Below are positions 1 to 8,921 of a stretch of 64,000 bases of DNA, piece by piece. A program made the translations under genes and the position numbers. Each line of letters starts with the position of its first letter. The stretch's first letter is position 1. Source of the DNA: Aeromicrobium sp. 9AM. GTDB taxonomy: Bacteria; Actinomycetota; Actinomycetes; Propionibacteriales; Nocardioidaceae. The notes under the pieces were generated by a model that worked only from the letters and a program-made list of their open reading frames with translations, had not been told where the DNA came from and did no database searches. Where the stretch lies: assembly GCF_902506105.1 (NCBI RefSeq), contig NZ_LR733304.1:2131353-2195352 (forward strand), given 5' to 3'.

Positions 1-921
1 CGTCGCCTCGGTCAGTGACCGCACGGCGTTGACGCGCATGACCTCGAACTCCGCGCTGTGCGCTGCGAGGCGGTCGCGGATGACGGGATCGTCGATCGTC
101 CCGTTGCTGCGGGCCAGGTCGATCAGGTCGTCGAGCTCGCGCTCGAAGGCCACCTGCTGGCCCAGCACCGACACGCCGCGCTCGAAGCCCAGCAGGGCCA
201 TCGCGACCCGCCACCCGTCGCCGGGCGCGCCGACGATCATCCCGGCAGGCGTGCGGGCGCCGGAGAAGAAGACCTCGTTGAACTCCGAGCCGCCCGTGAT
301 CTGCTCGATGGGCCGGATCTCGACGCCGTCCTGGTCGAGCGGCACCAGCAGGAACGACAGCCCGTGGTGACGCGACGATCCCGGCTCGGTGCGCGCGATG
401 ACGAAGATCCAGTCGGCCTCGTGGGCCCACGAGGTCCACACCTTCTGGCCGTCGATGACCCACTCGTCTGCGGCCTCGTCCAGCACCGCGCGGGTGCTCA
501 CCGCCGCGAGGTCGGAGCCAGCACCCGGCTCGGAGTAGCCCTGGCACCACAGCTCGTCGACGGCCTTGATGCCCGGCAGGAACCGGGCCTTCTGCTCGTC
601 CGTGCCGAGCTCGATGAGCGTGGGACCCAGCAGCTGCTCGCCCAAGTGGTTGACGGTGCCCGGGGCGTCCGCGCGGGCGTACTCCTCGTGGAAGATCGCC
701 TGCTGCGTCAGGCTCAGCGCCCGGCCACCGTGCTCCACCGGCCAGCCGAGACAGGTCCAGCCGTGCTCGGCCAGGAGCCGGTTCCAGGCCAGTCGTTCCT
801 CGTACGCTTCATGGCCGCTGCCCGAGCCGCCGAGACCCCGCAGCGCGGCCCATTCACCCGTGAGATGGTCGGCAAGCCAGGCGCGCACCTCCTCGCGGAA
901 GGCTTCGTCGTCGGGGCTCAT
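1..921 (-). CDS. ipdE1: IpdE1 / FadE30 acyl-CoA dehydrogenase subunit (3' end outside window)
   Basis: One subunit of the heteromeric IpdE1-IpdE2 acyl-CoA dehydrogenase, which in mycobacteria oxidises 5-OH-HIP-CoA during steroid C/D-ring degradation. The reading frame opens with ATG at 921 and stays open to base 1, giving 307 residues; the family is about 385 long, so roughly 80 C-terminal residues are missing only because the window ends. The ACAD FAD/acyl motif WCQGYSEPGAGSD lies at about residues 125-137 and QKVWTS at 159-164. It is divergent from fadD3 across a KstR2-type operator, the same arrangement as M. tuberculosis Rv3560c/Rv3561. Identity as FadE30 comes from strong recall of that sequence plus synteny. 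The partner IpdE2 is at 5468-6553. Confidence 0.88.
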   Translation of the reverse strand, partial: MSPDDEAFREEVRAWLADHLTGEWAALRGLGGSGSGHEAYEERLAWNRLLAEHGWTCLGWPVEHGGRALSLTQQAIFHEEYARADAPGTVNHLGEQLLGPTLIELGTDEQKARFLPGIKAVDELWCQGYSEPGAGSDLAAVSTRAVLDEAADEWVIDGQKVWTSWAHEADWIFVIARTEPGSSRHHGLSFLLVPLDQDGVEIRPIEQITGGSEFNEVFFSGARTPAGMIVGAPGDGWRVAMALLGFERGVSVLGQQVAFERELDDLIDLARSNGTIDDPVIRDRLAAHSAEFEVMRVNAVRSLTEAT

Positions 922-933
922 ATGAGGTAGCCT

Positions 934-947
934 ACCAAGCACTTGCT
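934..947. promoter_or_regulatory. KstR2-type operator
   Basis: The sequence ACCAAGCACTTGCT fits the published KstR2 consensus AnCAAGnnCTTGnT at every defined position. It sits between the divergent ipdE1 and fadD3 starts, which is where KstR2 acts in mycobacteria and rhodococci. KstR2 itself is not encoded in the window, so its presence elsewhere in the genome is inferred. Confidence 0.85.
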
Positions 948-973
948 TGGGCATCGACAAGATCAGCCGGCGA

Positions 974-992
974 GGTTTCGACAGGCTCAACC
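974..992. repeat. Small palindromic repeat, GTTTCGACAGGCTCAAC type
   Basis: GGTTTCGACAGGCTCAACC has short inverted ends and the core TTTCGACAGGCTCAA. It is related to the GAGCTTGTCGAAA elements at 5416-5458, 5775-5799 and 48227-48247. This copy is intergenic, between the KstR2 operator and the fadD3 ribosome-binding site. Confidence 0.6.
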
Positions 993-1013
993 GGCGAAGG
1001 GAAGGAGGATCTC

Positions 1014-2527
<1,514 letters not shown>

Positions 2528-2531
<4 letters not shown>

Positions 2532-3394
2532 CCACTGTGCCGTCTGGAGAAGTGGACGTCGTGACGTACGAGGTGGTCGACGAGGTCGCTCGCATCACGC
2601 TCAACCGGCCGGAGTACCGCAACGCCCAGAACTCCAAGATGACGTACGCACTCGATGCCGCGTTCCAGCGCGCCACCGACGACGACGCGGTCAAGGTCAT
2701 CGTGCTGGCCGGCAACGGCAAGCACTTCTGCGCCGGCCACGACATCGGCACGCCGGGCCGCGACGTGGACCAGACGTTCGAGCGCAAGGCCGTGATCTGG
2801 TGGGACCACGCCGACAAGGAGGGCGGCGACCAGCGCTTCGCCCGGGAGTCGGAGGTCTACCTCGGCATGTGCCGGCGCTGGCGCGAGATCCCGAAGCCGG
2901 TCATCGCCATGGTGCACGGCGCCTGCATCGCCGGCGGGCTGATGCTCGCCTGGGCGTGCGACTTCATCATCGCGTCGGACGACGCGTTCTTCTCCGACCC
3001 CGTCGTACGCATGGGGATCCCGGGGGTCGAGTACTTCGCGCACCCCTGGGTCATGAACCCGCGCGCGGCCAAGGAGTTCCTCTACTCCGGTGATCGCTTC
3101 ACAGCCGATCGCGCGCTGGCGCTCGGCATGGTCAACCAGGTCGTACCGGCCGACGATCTCGAGCCGACCGTGCTGGCGCTGGCCGGCCGGATCGCTCAGA
3201 TGCCGCGGTTCGGGCTGGCGCTGACCAAGAAGGCGGTCAACCAGGCCGAGGACCTGCAGGGCATGCGCGCCGGCATGGACTCGGTGTTCGGCCTGCACCA
3301 CTTCGCGCACGCCCACAACGCCGAGACCTCGGACGACTCCCTCGGCGGGCTCGACGCCAAGTCGATGGCGGCGAAGAACAAAGAGCAGACGTGA
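2528..3394 (+). CDS. Enoyl-CoA hydratase/isomerase superfamily protein lacking both catalytic glutamates
   Basis: Crotonase-fold protein of 288 residues. The oxyanion-hole segments HFCAGHD (about 67-73) and GACIAGGLMLAWACD (about 131-145) are present. Aligned to rat mitochondrial hydratase GGGCELAMMCD and GQPEILLG, the catalytic Glu144 corresponds to Met139 and Glu164 to Val159, so ordinary hydration is unlikely. It may be an isomerase, a hydrolase or a C-C-cleaving member; EchA20-type crotonases cleave a ring in the HIP pathway, but this sequence looks more like an EchA13-type protein. It lies between fadD3 and fadE31 with 4-base overlaps on both sides, a position where mycobacteria have no gene. 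That placement implies a role in HIP breakdown or an allied acyl-CoA step. Confidence 0.75.
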
Positions 3395-4524
3395 ACCTCG
3401 ACTTCAGCCCCGGGGAGCTTGCCTTTCGCGACGAGGCCCGCGCGTGGCTGGCCGCGAACGTACCGGCGGAGGCGTTGCCATCGATGGACACCGCCGACGG
3501 GTTCGCCGCGCACCAGCAGTGGGAGCGCCGGCTTGCCGACGCGCGCTGGTCGGTGGTCTCGTGGCCCGAGGAGTTCGGCGGTCGCGGCGCGTCGCTCGTC
3601 GAATGGGTGATCTTCGAGGAGGAGTACTACCGGGCAGGAGCACCGGGCCGCGTCTCGCAGAACGGCATCTTCCTGCTCGCGCCGATCATCTTCGACCACG
3701 GCACCGCGGAGCAGCAGCGACGGTGGCTGCCGTCGATGGCGACCGGCGAGACGATCTGGGCCCAGGCCTGGTCAGAGCCCGAGGCTGGGTCCGACCTGGC
3801 CTCGCTGAGGTCCACTGCCACTGCGGTCGACGGTGGCTGGCTGCTCAACGGGCAGAAGACCTGGTCGTCCCGCGCCGCGTACGCGCACCAGGGGTTCGGC
3901 CTCTTCCGCTCCGACCCCGAGGCCGAGCGGCATCGCGGACTGACCTACTTCTGCTTCCCGCTCGACGCGGACGGCGTGACCGTACGCCCGATCGCCCAGC
4001 TGGACGGCGAGGCAGGCTTCGCCGAGCTGTTCTTCGACTACGTCTTCGTGCCCGACGCCGACGTGCTCGGCGATCCCGGCGACGGCTGGCGCGTGGCGAT
4101 GAGCACGGCGGGCAACGAGCGCGGCCTGTCGCTGCGCTCGCCGGGTCGTTTCTGCGCCTCGGCCGACCGGCTCCTCGACCTGTACGCCGACAAACCGGAC
4201 CCGGCGCTCTCCGCGCCGGTGGTCGATGCGTGGGTTCGCGCCGAGGCGTACCGGCTCTTCACGTGGGGCACGGTCACCCGGCTCGCCGACGGCGGCGACA
4301 TCGGCGCGGCCGGCTCGGTCAACAAGGTCTGGTGGAGCGAGCTCGACGTCGCCCTCCACGAGACGGCGCTCGACCTGCTGGGGCCCGAGGCCGAGGTCGC
4401 CTCCGCCTGGACCGACGGCTACCTGTTCTCACTGTCGGGGCCGATCTATGCCGGCACCAACGAGATCCAGCGCAACATCGTCGCCGAACGCATCCTCGGT
4501 CTCCCCAAGGAGGCCCGGGGATGA
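3391..4524 (+). CDS. fadE31: FadE31 acyl-CoA dehydrogenase
   Basis: Acyl-CoA dehydrogenase, 377 residues, from the HIP operon. The motif WAQAWSEPEAGSDLASLRST (about residues 123-142) and QKTWSSR follow Rv3562 closely. The C-terminal segment is YAGTNEIQRNI; the classical MCAD catalytic glutamate position (Y-E-G-T) is alanine here, as is common in steroid-type ACADs, whose base lies elsewhere. It overlaps echA by 4 bases and fadE32 by 4 bases, so translation is probably coupled. Its expected partner is FadE32, since steroid ACADs are usually alpha2beta2 heterotetramers with complementary active-site halves. The exact substrate is not established. Confidence 0.88.
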   Translation: MNLDFSPGELAFRDEARAWLAANVPAEALPSMDTADGFAAHQQWERRLADARWSVVSWPEEFGGRGASLVEWVIFEEEYYRAGAPGRVSQNGIFLLAPIIFDHGTAEQQRRWLPSMATGETIWAQAWSEPEAGSDLASLRSTATAVDGGWLLNGQKTWSSRAAYAHQGFGLFRSDPEAERHRGLTYFCFPLDADGVTVRPIAQLDGEAGFAELFFDYVFVPDADVLGDPGDGWRVAMSTAGNERGLSLRSPGRFCASADRLLDLYADKPDPALSAPVVDAWVRAEAYRLFTWGTVTRLADGGDIGAAGSVNKVWWSELDVALHETALDLLGPEAEVASAWTDGYLFSLSGPIYAGTNEIQRNIVAERILGLPKEARG

Positions 4525-5471
4525 AGTTCGAGCTGACCTCCGAGCAGACCGGGTTCGCCCGGTCCCTCGACGACCTGCTGTCCCGCGCCGACACCGCTTC
4601 GGTGAACCGGGCCTGGGCTGCCGGTGACCACGAGCCCGGCCTCAAGCTCTGGTCGCGGCTGGCCGAGGTCGGCGTGACGTCGCTCGCCGCCGAGGCGACG
4701 CCGGTCGAGGTGGCCATCGGATTCGAGGCGATCGGGCGCCACGCCGTCCCCGGGCCCTGGGTCGAGTCGGCCGCGTACCTTCCTGTCGCGCTGCCCGATG
4801 TCGACCTCGCCGAGTCACGCGCAACGATCGCGATGCCGTACGCCCTCGACGCCGACATCGCGCACGACGTCTTCGTGCTCGTCGACGGTGAGCTGCACCG
4901 CGCCACCGCCGGCGACGCCGTGACCTCAGTGGATCCGAGCCGTCACCTCTTCGACGTCACGGCGGGCGCGCCGGTGGAGCACGGCGACCTCGATGCCGCC
5001 TTCGACCTCGCCGTCCTCGCGACTGCTGCCGAGCTGCTCGGCGCGGGTGAGCGGGTGCTGGCCGACTCCGTGACGTACGTGAAGCAGCGCACCCAGTTCG
5101 GCCGCGCGATCGGCTCGTACCAGGCCATCAAGCACCAGCTCGCGGACGTACGCATCGCGCTCGACTTCGCCCGTCCGCTGGTCCTCGGCGCGGCCGCAGA
5201 ACCGTCCCTCCGTTCCTTCTCGGCGGCGAAAATCCAGGCTGCGAGCGCCGCCAACCTCGCGGCCCGCGTCGGCCTGCAGGTCCACGGTGCGATCGGCTAC
5301 ACCGAGGAGCACGACCTCAGCCTGTGGCTGCTCCGCATCCGTGCGCTGCAATCGGCGTGGGGCTCGACGGCGTTCCACCGCGACCGCCTGCTCACCGGCC
5401 TCTTGGCAAACCGGTCGTTGAGCTTGTCGAAACGATCCTCTCGACAAGCTCAAGGAACGAGCCCCGCATGA
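4521..5471 (+). CDS. fadE32: FadE32 acyl-CoA dehydrogenase subunit with repeat-encoded C-terminus
   Basis: Shorter steroid-type ACAD subunit, 316 residues, equivalent to Rv3563. Recognisable segments are RTQFGRAIGSYQAIKHQLAD (about 191-210) and the flavin-proximal QVHGAIGYTEEHD (about 253-265). The ATG at 4521 overlaps the fadE31 stop. The last roughly 19 codons (from about residue 298, LLANRSLSLSKRSSRQ and onward) are encoded by the inverted repeat at 5416-5458, so the C-terminus appears to have been replaced or extended by a mobile palindrome. The stop TGA at 5469-5471 overlaps the fadE33 ATG. It probably forms a complex with FadE31. Confidence 0.85.
   Translation: MKFELTSEQTGFARSLDDLLSRADTASVNRAWAAGDHEPGLKLWSRLAEVGVTSLAAEATPVEVAIGFEAIGRHAVPGPWVESAAYLPVALPDVDLAESRATIAMPYALDADIAHDVFVLVDGELHRATAGDAVTSVDPSRHLFDVTAGAPVEHGDLDAAFDLAVLATAAELLGAGERVLADSVTYVKQRTQFGRAIGSYQAIKHQLADVRIALDFARPLVLGAAAEPSLRSFSAAKIQAASAANLAARVGLQVHGAIGYTEEHDLSLWLLRIRALQSAWGSTAFHRDRLLTGLLANRSLSLSKRSSRQAQGTSPA
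5416..5458. repeat. Inverted repeat TTGAGCTTGTCGA / TCGACAAGCTCAA
   Basis: Two perfect 13-base arms (5418-5430 and 5441-5453) enclose a 10-base loop. The element lies wholly inside fadE32 coding sequence and codes its C-terminal tail. The same core occurs at 5775-5799 and 48227-48247, also inside ACAD genes, and in variant form at 974-992. Confidence 0.85.
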
Positions 5472-6553
5472 CGGACCTGGCGCCCACCCGCGAGCACGCC
5501 GAGCTCGCCGCGTCCGTGCGCAACCTGCTCGAGCGTCGGTCCGACAGCCAGGCGGTTCGGCGCGCGATTGAGCAGCCGGCCGGATTCGACCCCGAGCTCT
5601 GGGCAACGCTGTGCGACCAGATCGGGGTCGCCGCGCTGGCCATTCCCGAGGAGCGAGGCGGGGCCGGCTTCAGCCTCGTCGAGACGTACGTCGTGCTCGA
5701 GGAGCTCGGCCGCGCGCTCACCCCCTCGCCGCTGCTGGCGTCGGTCGTCGCCTGCGCCGCCCTGCTTCACCCACGGTCCTCGAGCTTGTCGAAAGGACCT
5801 GATCCCCTCGAACGCATCGCAGCCGGCACCGTTGCCACCCTCGCGTGGTCCGGGGTCACCGGTCCCGCCGACGCTGCCGTCGGCGTCACGTGGAGCGACG
5901 GTGCGCTGACCGGCTCGGTCTCCCCCGTCCTGCACGGCGACACCGCCGAGATCCTGCTCGTCGTCGGGCAGCACGACGAGGGGCTCGGGCTCTTCAGCGT
6001 CGATCCGGCCGCTACGGGGCTGACCCGTACGCGGGTGCCGGGCATGGACCCGACGCTCACCTTCGCCCACATCGAGCTCGACAACGTCAAGGCCGAGACG
6101 ATCACTCTGGACGCCAGCGAGCTCTTGGCGACGGTCCACCGCGTCGGCACTCTCGCCACCGCTGCCCTGCAGGTCGGCTGCGCCCAGCGCGGGCTCGACA
6201 TGACGGTCGACTACACCAAGCAGCGCGAGCAGTTCGGGCGACCGATCGGCTCGTTCCAGGCGCTCAAGCACCGGATGGCCGACCTGCTCGTCCAGGTGCA
6301 GATGTCACGGTCGGCCGCCTGGGCCGCGGTCCAGGCGGCCGTCGAAGGCGCTGCCAACGCCGAGCGTCTCGCCGCCGCAGCCGGGTCGTACTGCGCGGAA
6401 GCAGCAATGGCGGTCGCCGCCGAGACGGTCCAGCTGCACGGCGGCATCGCGATCACGTGGGAGCACGACGCGCACCTCGTGCTCAAGCGAGCGCAGGCAC
6501 TCAACCAGCTCTTCGGGCTCCCCCACCAGCAACGTGCAGCGCTGATCCCCTGA
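5468..6553 (+). CDS. ipdE2: IpdE2 / FadE33 acyl-CoA dehydrogenase subunit
   Basis: Acyl-CoA dehydrogenase of 361 residues, last gene of the HIP operon and the expected partner of IpdE1 (1-921), as with Rv3564 and Rv3560c. Conserved segments are REQFGRPIGSFQALKHRMAD (about 255-274) and QLHGGIAITWEHDAHLVLKR near the C-terminus. The in-frame palindrome at 5775-5799 encodes about ten residues (HPRSSSLSKGPDPL, around 102-112) in the N-terminal helical domain or its linker; this stretch looks inserted. The ATG at 5468 overlaps the fadE32 stop. Transcription should follow KstR2 control from the promoter before fadD3. Confidence 0.87.
   Translation: MTDLAPTREHAELAASVRNLLERRSDSQAVRRAIEQPAGFDPELWATLCDQIGVAALAIPEERGGAGFSLVETYVVLEELGRALTPSPLLASVVACAALLHPRSSSLSKGPDPLERIAAGTVATLAWSGVTGPADAAVGVTWSDGALTGSVSPVLHGDTAEILLVVGQHDEGLGLFSVDPAATGLTRTRVPGMDPTLTFAHIELDNVKAETITLDASELLATVHRVGTLATAALQVGCAQRGLDMTVDYTKQREQFGRPIGSFQALKHRMADLLVQVQMSRSAAWAAVQAAVEGAANAERLAAAAGSYCAEAAMAVAAETVQLHGGIAITWEHDAHLVLKRAQALNQLFGLPHQQRAALIP
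5775..5799. repeat. Palindromic element GGTCCT-n13-AGGACC inside fadE33
   Basis: The arms GGTCCT and AGGACC flank the core CGAGCTTGTCGAA. It is read through in frame within fadE33. The core is shared with the repeats at 5416-5458 and 48227-48247, while the outer arms differ and pair with each other, as expected for a REP-like family. Confidence 0.8.
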
Positions 6554-6559
6554 CGACGG

Positions 6560-7291
6560 TCAGGTGGCGACGCTCAGGACGACCTTGCCGCGCTTGCCGC
6601 GCTGCTCGAGACGCGCGAACGCCGCTTCGAAGTCCTCCAACGCGAAGACGCTGTCGACCTGCGGCTGAAGCTCCGGCAGCGCCGCGAGCTGCTCGCCATC
6701 CGGTTCGACGATGAAGTAGTCGGCTCCCGGCGCCTCGGCGGCAACCGTCACGATGCGTTGGGCGCCACCAGCGTTGCGGGTGAGCGGCTCGCCGCCGATG
6801 GTGTCGAACAGCAGGTCGCAGGTCTCGCCGTCCCCGACGACGACGGCACCGAGCCGACCGGCGAGCTGCACGGCGATGTGCCCCACGCCACCGCCCGCAC
6901 CAGTCACCAGAACCCGTTGACCCTCGCTGAGCTCGCCATGGACGACCAATGCCTGCCACGCAGTCAACCCGGGCATCGGGAGCGCTGCAGCCTCCTGATG
7001 GTTCAGCCCGGCGGGCTTGGGAGCGAGCACGGATCGCGGCACGATCGCCCACTCGGCGGCAACGCCGTCGCGGTCGAACGGGGTCAGCGCGATGACCTCT
7101 TCACCGGTGTCCTCGACGACACCCGACAGCTCGTACGACGGGGTGGCCGGCAGCCGGTCGGTCGGCCAGGTCAGCTCGTCGCGAGTGATCGCGGCGGCAT
7201 GGACGCGTACGAGGACGTCGTCCGGCCCGGGCTCGGGGCGTGGGATCTCCTCGAGTCGTAGCCCATCGGGGTGCAGACGTACGGACTTCAT
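6560..7291 (-). CDS. Short MDR-family (quinone oxidoreductase-like) dehydrogenase
   Basis: Zinc-free medium-chain reductase of the quinone oxidoreductase type, 243 residues, shorter than the usual 310-330. A GroES-like N-terminal domain (PGPDDVLVRVHAAAITRDE, about 21-39) precedes the nucleotide-binding motif VLVTGAGGGVGHIAVQLA (about 126-143). The region after it is compressed: the Rossmann fold seems to have lost one or two strand-helix units, going straight to CDLLFDTIGGEPL. It converges on fadE33 with a 6-base gap and is not part of the HIP operon. It likely reduces enones or quinones with NADPH; the substrate is unknown. Confidence 0.75.
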   Translation of the reverse strand: MKSVRLHPDGLRLEEIPRPEPGPDDVLVRVHAAAITRDELTWPTDRLPATPSYELSGVVEDTGEEVIALTPFDRDGVAAEWAIVPRSVLAPKPAGLNHQEAAALPMPGLTAWQALVVHGELSEGQRVLVTGAGGGVGHIAVQLAGRLGAVVVGDGETCDLLFDTIGGEPLTRNAGGAQRIVTVAAEAPGADYFIVEPDGEQLAALPELQPQVDSVFALEDFEAAFARLEQRGKRGKVVLSVAT

Positions 7292-7339
7292 GAATCCTCC
7301 TCGTTGCCGGGATGTCCTCGACGCTATCGCGGATCCGGG

Positions 7340-7735
7340 TTACACGGCGAGGCGCTCAGCAGCGCTCATCCGCCGCGCCAAGGCCGGGATCATCACTGCC
7401 GCAGCGACGAGGTGCAGCGCAATCAGGGCGACGGCCGTGGTGGTGTTCGCCGCGGCCAGGACGGGCGGGACCAGCGAGACCGCGGTCAGCGACACCGTCG
7501 ACCACACGAATCGTTCGGCGGGGCGCGCGCTCCACCGCTGCAGCACGAGCGCGATCACGATGCCGATCAGCGAGAAGAAGCCGGTCACCACCGCCACACC
7601 TGACACCGGGATCGTCTCGTCGCTCCCGGACACCGCGAAGTCGACGCCTGCTGCCCGGGCGGCTGCGGCCCCGAGGGCTGTGGCGGCCATTGCCGCCAGT
7701 GCGGCGACAACACCCGTCACGGCGAGGCGCTTCAT
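7340..7735 (-). CDS. DUF6069-like four-helix membrane protein
   Basis: Small integral membrane protein, 131 residues, with about four hydrophobic segments (MKRLAVTGVVAALAAMAATA at the N-terminus, then VSGVAVVTGFFSLIGIVIAL, a segment around SLVPPVLAA, and ALIALHLVAAAVMIPAL). This layout matches DUF6069 proteins, of unknown function. The ATG at 7733-7735 overlaps the stop of the sigma factor gene by 4 bases, so the two are translationally coupled, and the protein may be a target or modulator of that sigma factor. A longer frame reaching 7879 overlaps the sigma gene and is not credible as the start. Confidence 0.7.
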   Translation of the reverse strand: MKRLAVTGVVAALAAMAATALGAAAARAAGVDFAVSGSDETIPVSGVAVVTGFFSLIGIVIALVLQRWSARPAERFVWSTVSLTAVSLVPPVLAAANTTTAVALIALHLVAAAVMIPALARRMSAAERLAV

Positions 7736-8727
7736 GACGCGTCCGCCGGCAGCCGCTCCGGCAACCCGAGCAGCGGGAACTGGTCGGCGTGGAAGATCAC
7801 GATCTCGGTGACCGCCCCGCCGCTGATGCGCAGGACGTCGATCGTCAGCGGCAGGTACGCACGCTCGCGCTCCTGCCACAGGTAGAACGCGATGGCCGGC
7901 TGCCGGTTGACCGAGGTGAGGACCGTACGCATGTCACCGAGGTCCTCGAACCCGTCGCCGATCCAGTCGGCCAGCACCGCGTCTCGGCCGACGTAGAGGC
8001 CAGGCGTGGGCGGCATCGAGTAGCGGACGTCATCGCGCAGCATCGTGGTGATCGCGTCGATGTCCTTGGCCACGCTGGCATCTGTGAAGCTGCGCACCAG
8101 CTCGCGGGTCTCGGCGTCCTCGTCGCCGCCGGTCCAGTCCTGCCGCTCGGCCGGCAGGTGCTCCCGCATGCCGGCGCGGGCTCGCTGCAGCGCGCTGTTG
8201 ACGGAGTTGACCGAGTCGCCGAGCAGCTCCGCGACGTCCTTCGCCGGCCAGCCCAGCACGTCTCGCAGGATCAGCGCGGCTCGCGGGCGGGGCGCGAGGT
8301 GCTGGACCGCAACGACGTACGCCAGCTCGATCGTCTCCCGGGCGACGGCGAGGGCCTCCGGCTCCTCCGAGTCGTCCGCACGCAACTCGTCGAGCAGCCG
8401 GTCCGGATAGGGCTGCAGCCACAGCACCTCGCCCCCGGTCGCCGGATCGGGGCGGCGCTTGGCCAGCAGGTCGAGGCAGGCGTTGGTCGCGATCCGGTAG
8501 AGCCAGGCCCGGAACGTCGACCGGCCTTCGAAGGTCTCGCGCCGGCGCCACGCACGCAGGAACGTCTCCTGGACAGTGTCCTCCGCGTCCTCGAACGACC
8601 CCAGCATCCGATAGCAGTGCACGTGCAGCTCCCGCCGGTGCGGCTCGGCCAGCTCCGAGAACGCTGCCTCGCCGACCTCACCCAGATCGCTCACGCCCAG
8701 CTCCTCCAGTTGCATGTCCACACTCAT
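7732..8727 (-). CDS. ECF sigma factor with C-terminal SnoaL-like domain (SigG/SigJ type)
   Basis: RNA polymerase sigma factor, 331 residues. The sigma2 region lies near the N-terminus (HCYRMLGSFEDAEDTVQETF, about 38-57) and sigma4 around VLGWPAKDVAELLGDSVNSV. About 130 C-terminal residues have an NTF2/SnoaL fold (SFTDASVAKDIDAITTML onward), typical of ECF families that carry no separate anti-sigma and are controlled by the fused domain. The start at 8727 was chosen because GGAAGG lies 8 bases upstream; a longer frame to 8796 lacks such a site. It is coupled to the DUF6069 membrane protein. The stimulus is unknown. Confidence 0.85.
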   Translation of the reverse strand: MSVDMQLEELGVSDLGEVGEAAFSELAEPHRRELHVHCYRMLGSFEDAEDTVQETFLRAWRRRETFEGRSTFRAWLYRIATNACLDLLAKRRPDPATGGEVLWLQPYPDRLLDELRADDSEEPEALAVARETIELAYVVAVQHLAPRPRAALILRDVLGWPAKDVAELLGDSVNSVNSALQRARAGMREHLPAERQDWTGGDEDAETRELVRSFTDASVAKDIDAITTMLRDDVRYSMPPTPGLYVGRDAVLADWIGDGFEDLGDMRTVLTSVNRQPAIAFYLWQERERAYLPLTIDVLRISGGAVTEIVIFHADQFPLLGLPERLPADAS

Positions 8728-8921
8728 CACATCAGCCTTCCGTCTCGTCGTGTTGCTTTCGTACGTATGACGGCGGCGCGCCAGAGAACTCATCACTCGG
8801 GTCGAGGACGGGGCTAAACATCGTCGCCCATGAAGCGTAGGTTGTGGCGTGGATCACAGTTCCAGGACGGGTGGCCTGCATCGCGATGTGAGCGACCCGG
8901 CAATCGCACGGGGGGCAGGGC

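Noticed and set aside
3444..4520. Upstream part of a 675-codon frame ending at 5471
   Set aside because: It overlaps fadE31 in another frame with an arginine-rich, low-complexity translation; only the part from 4521 is the real FadE32.
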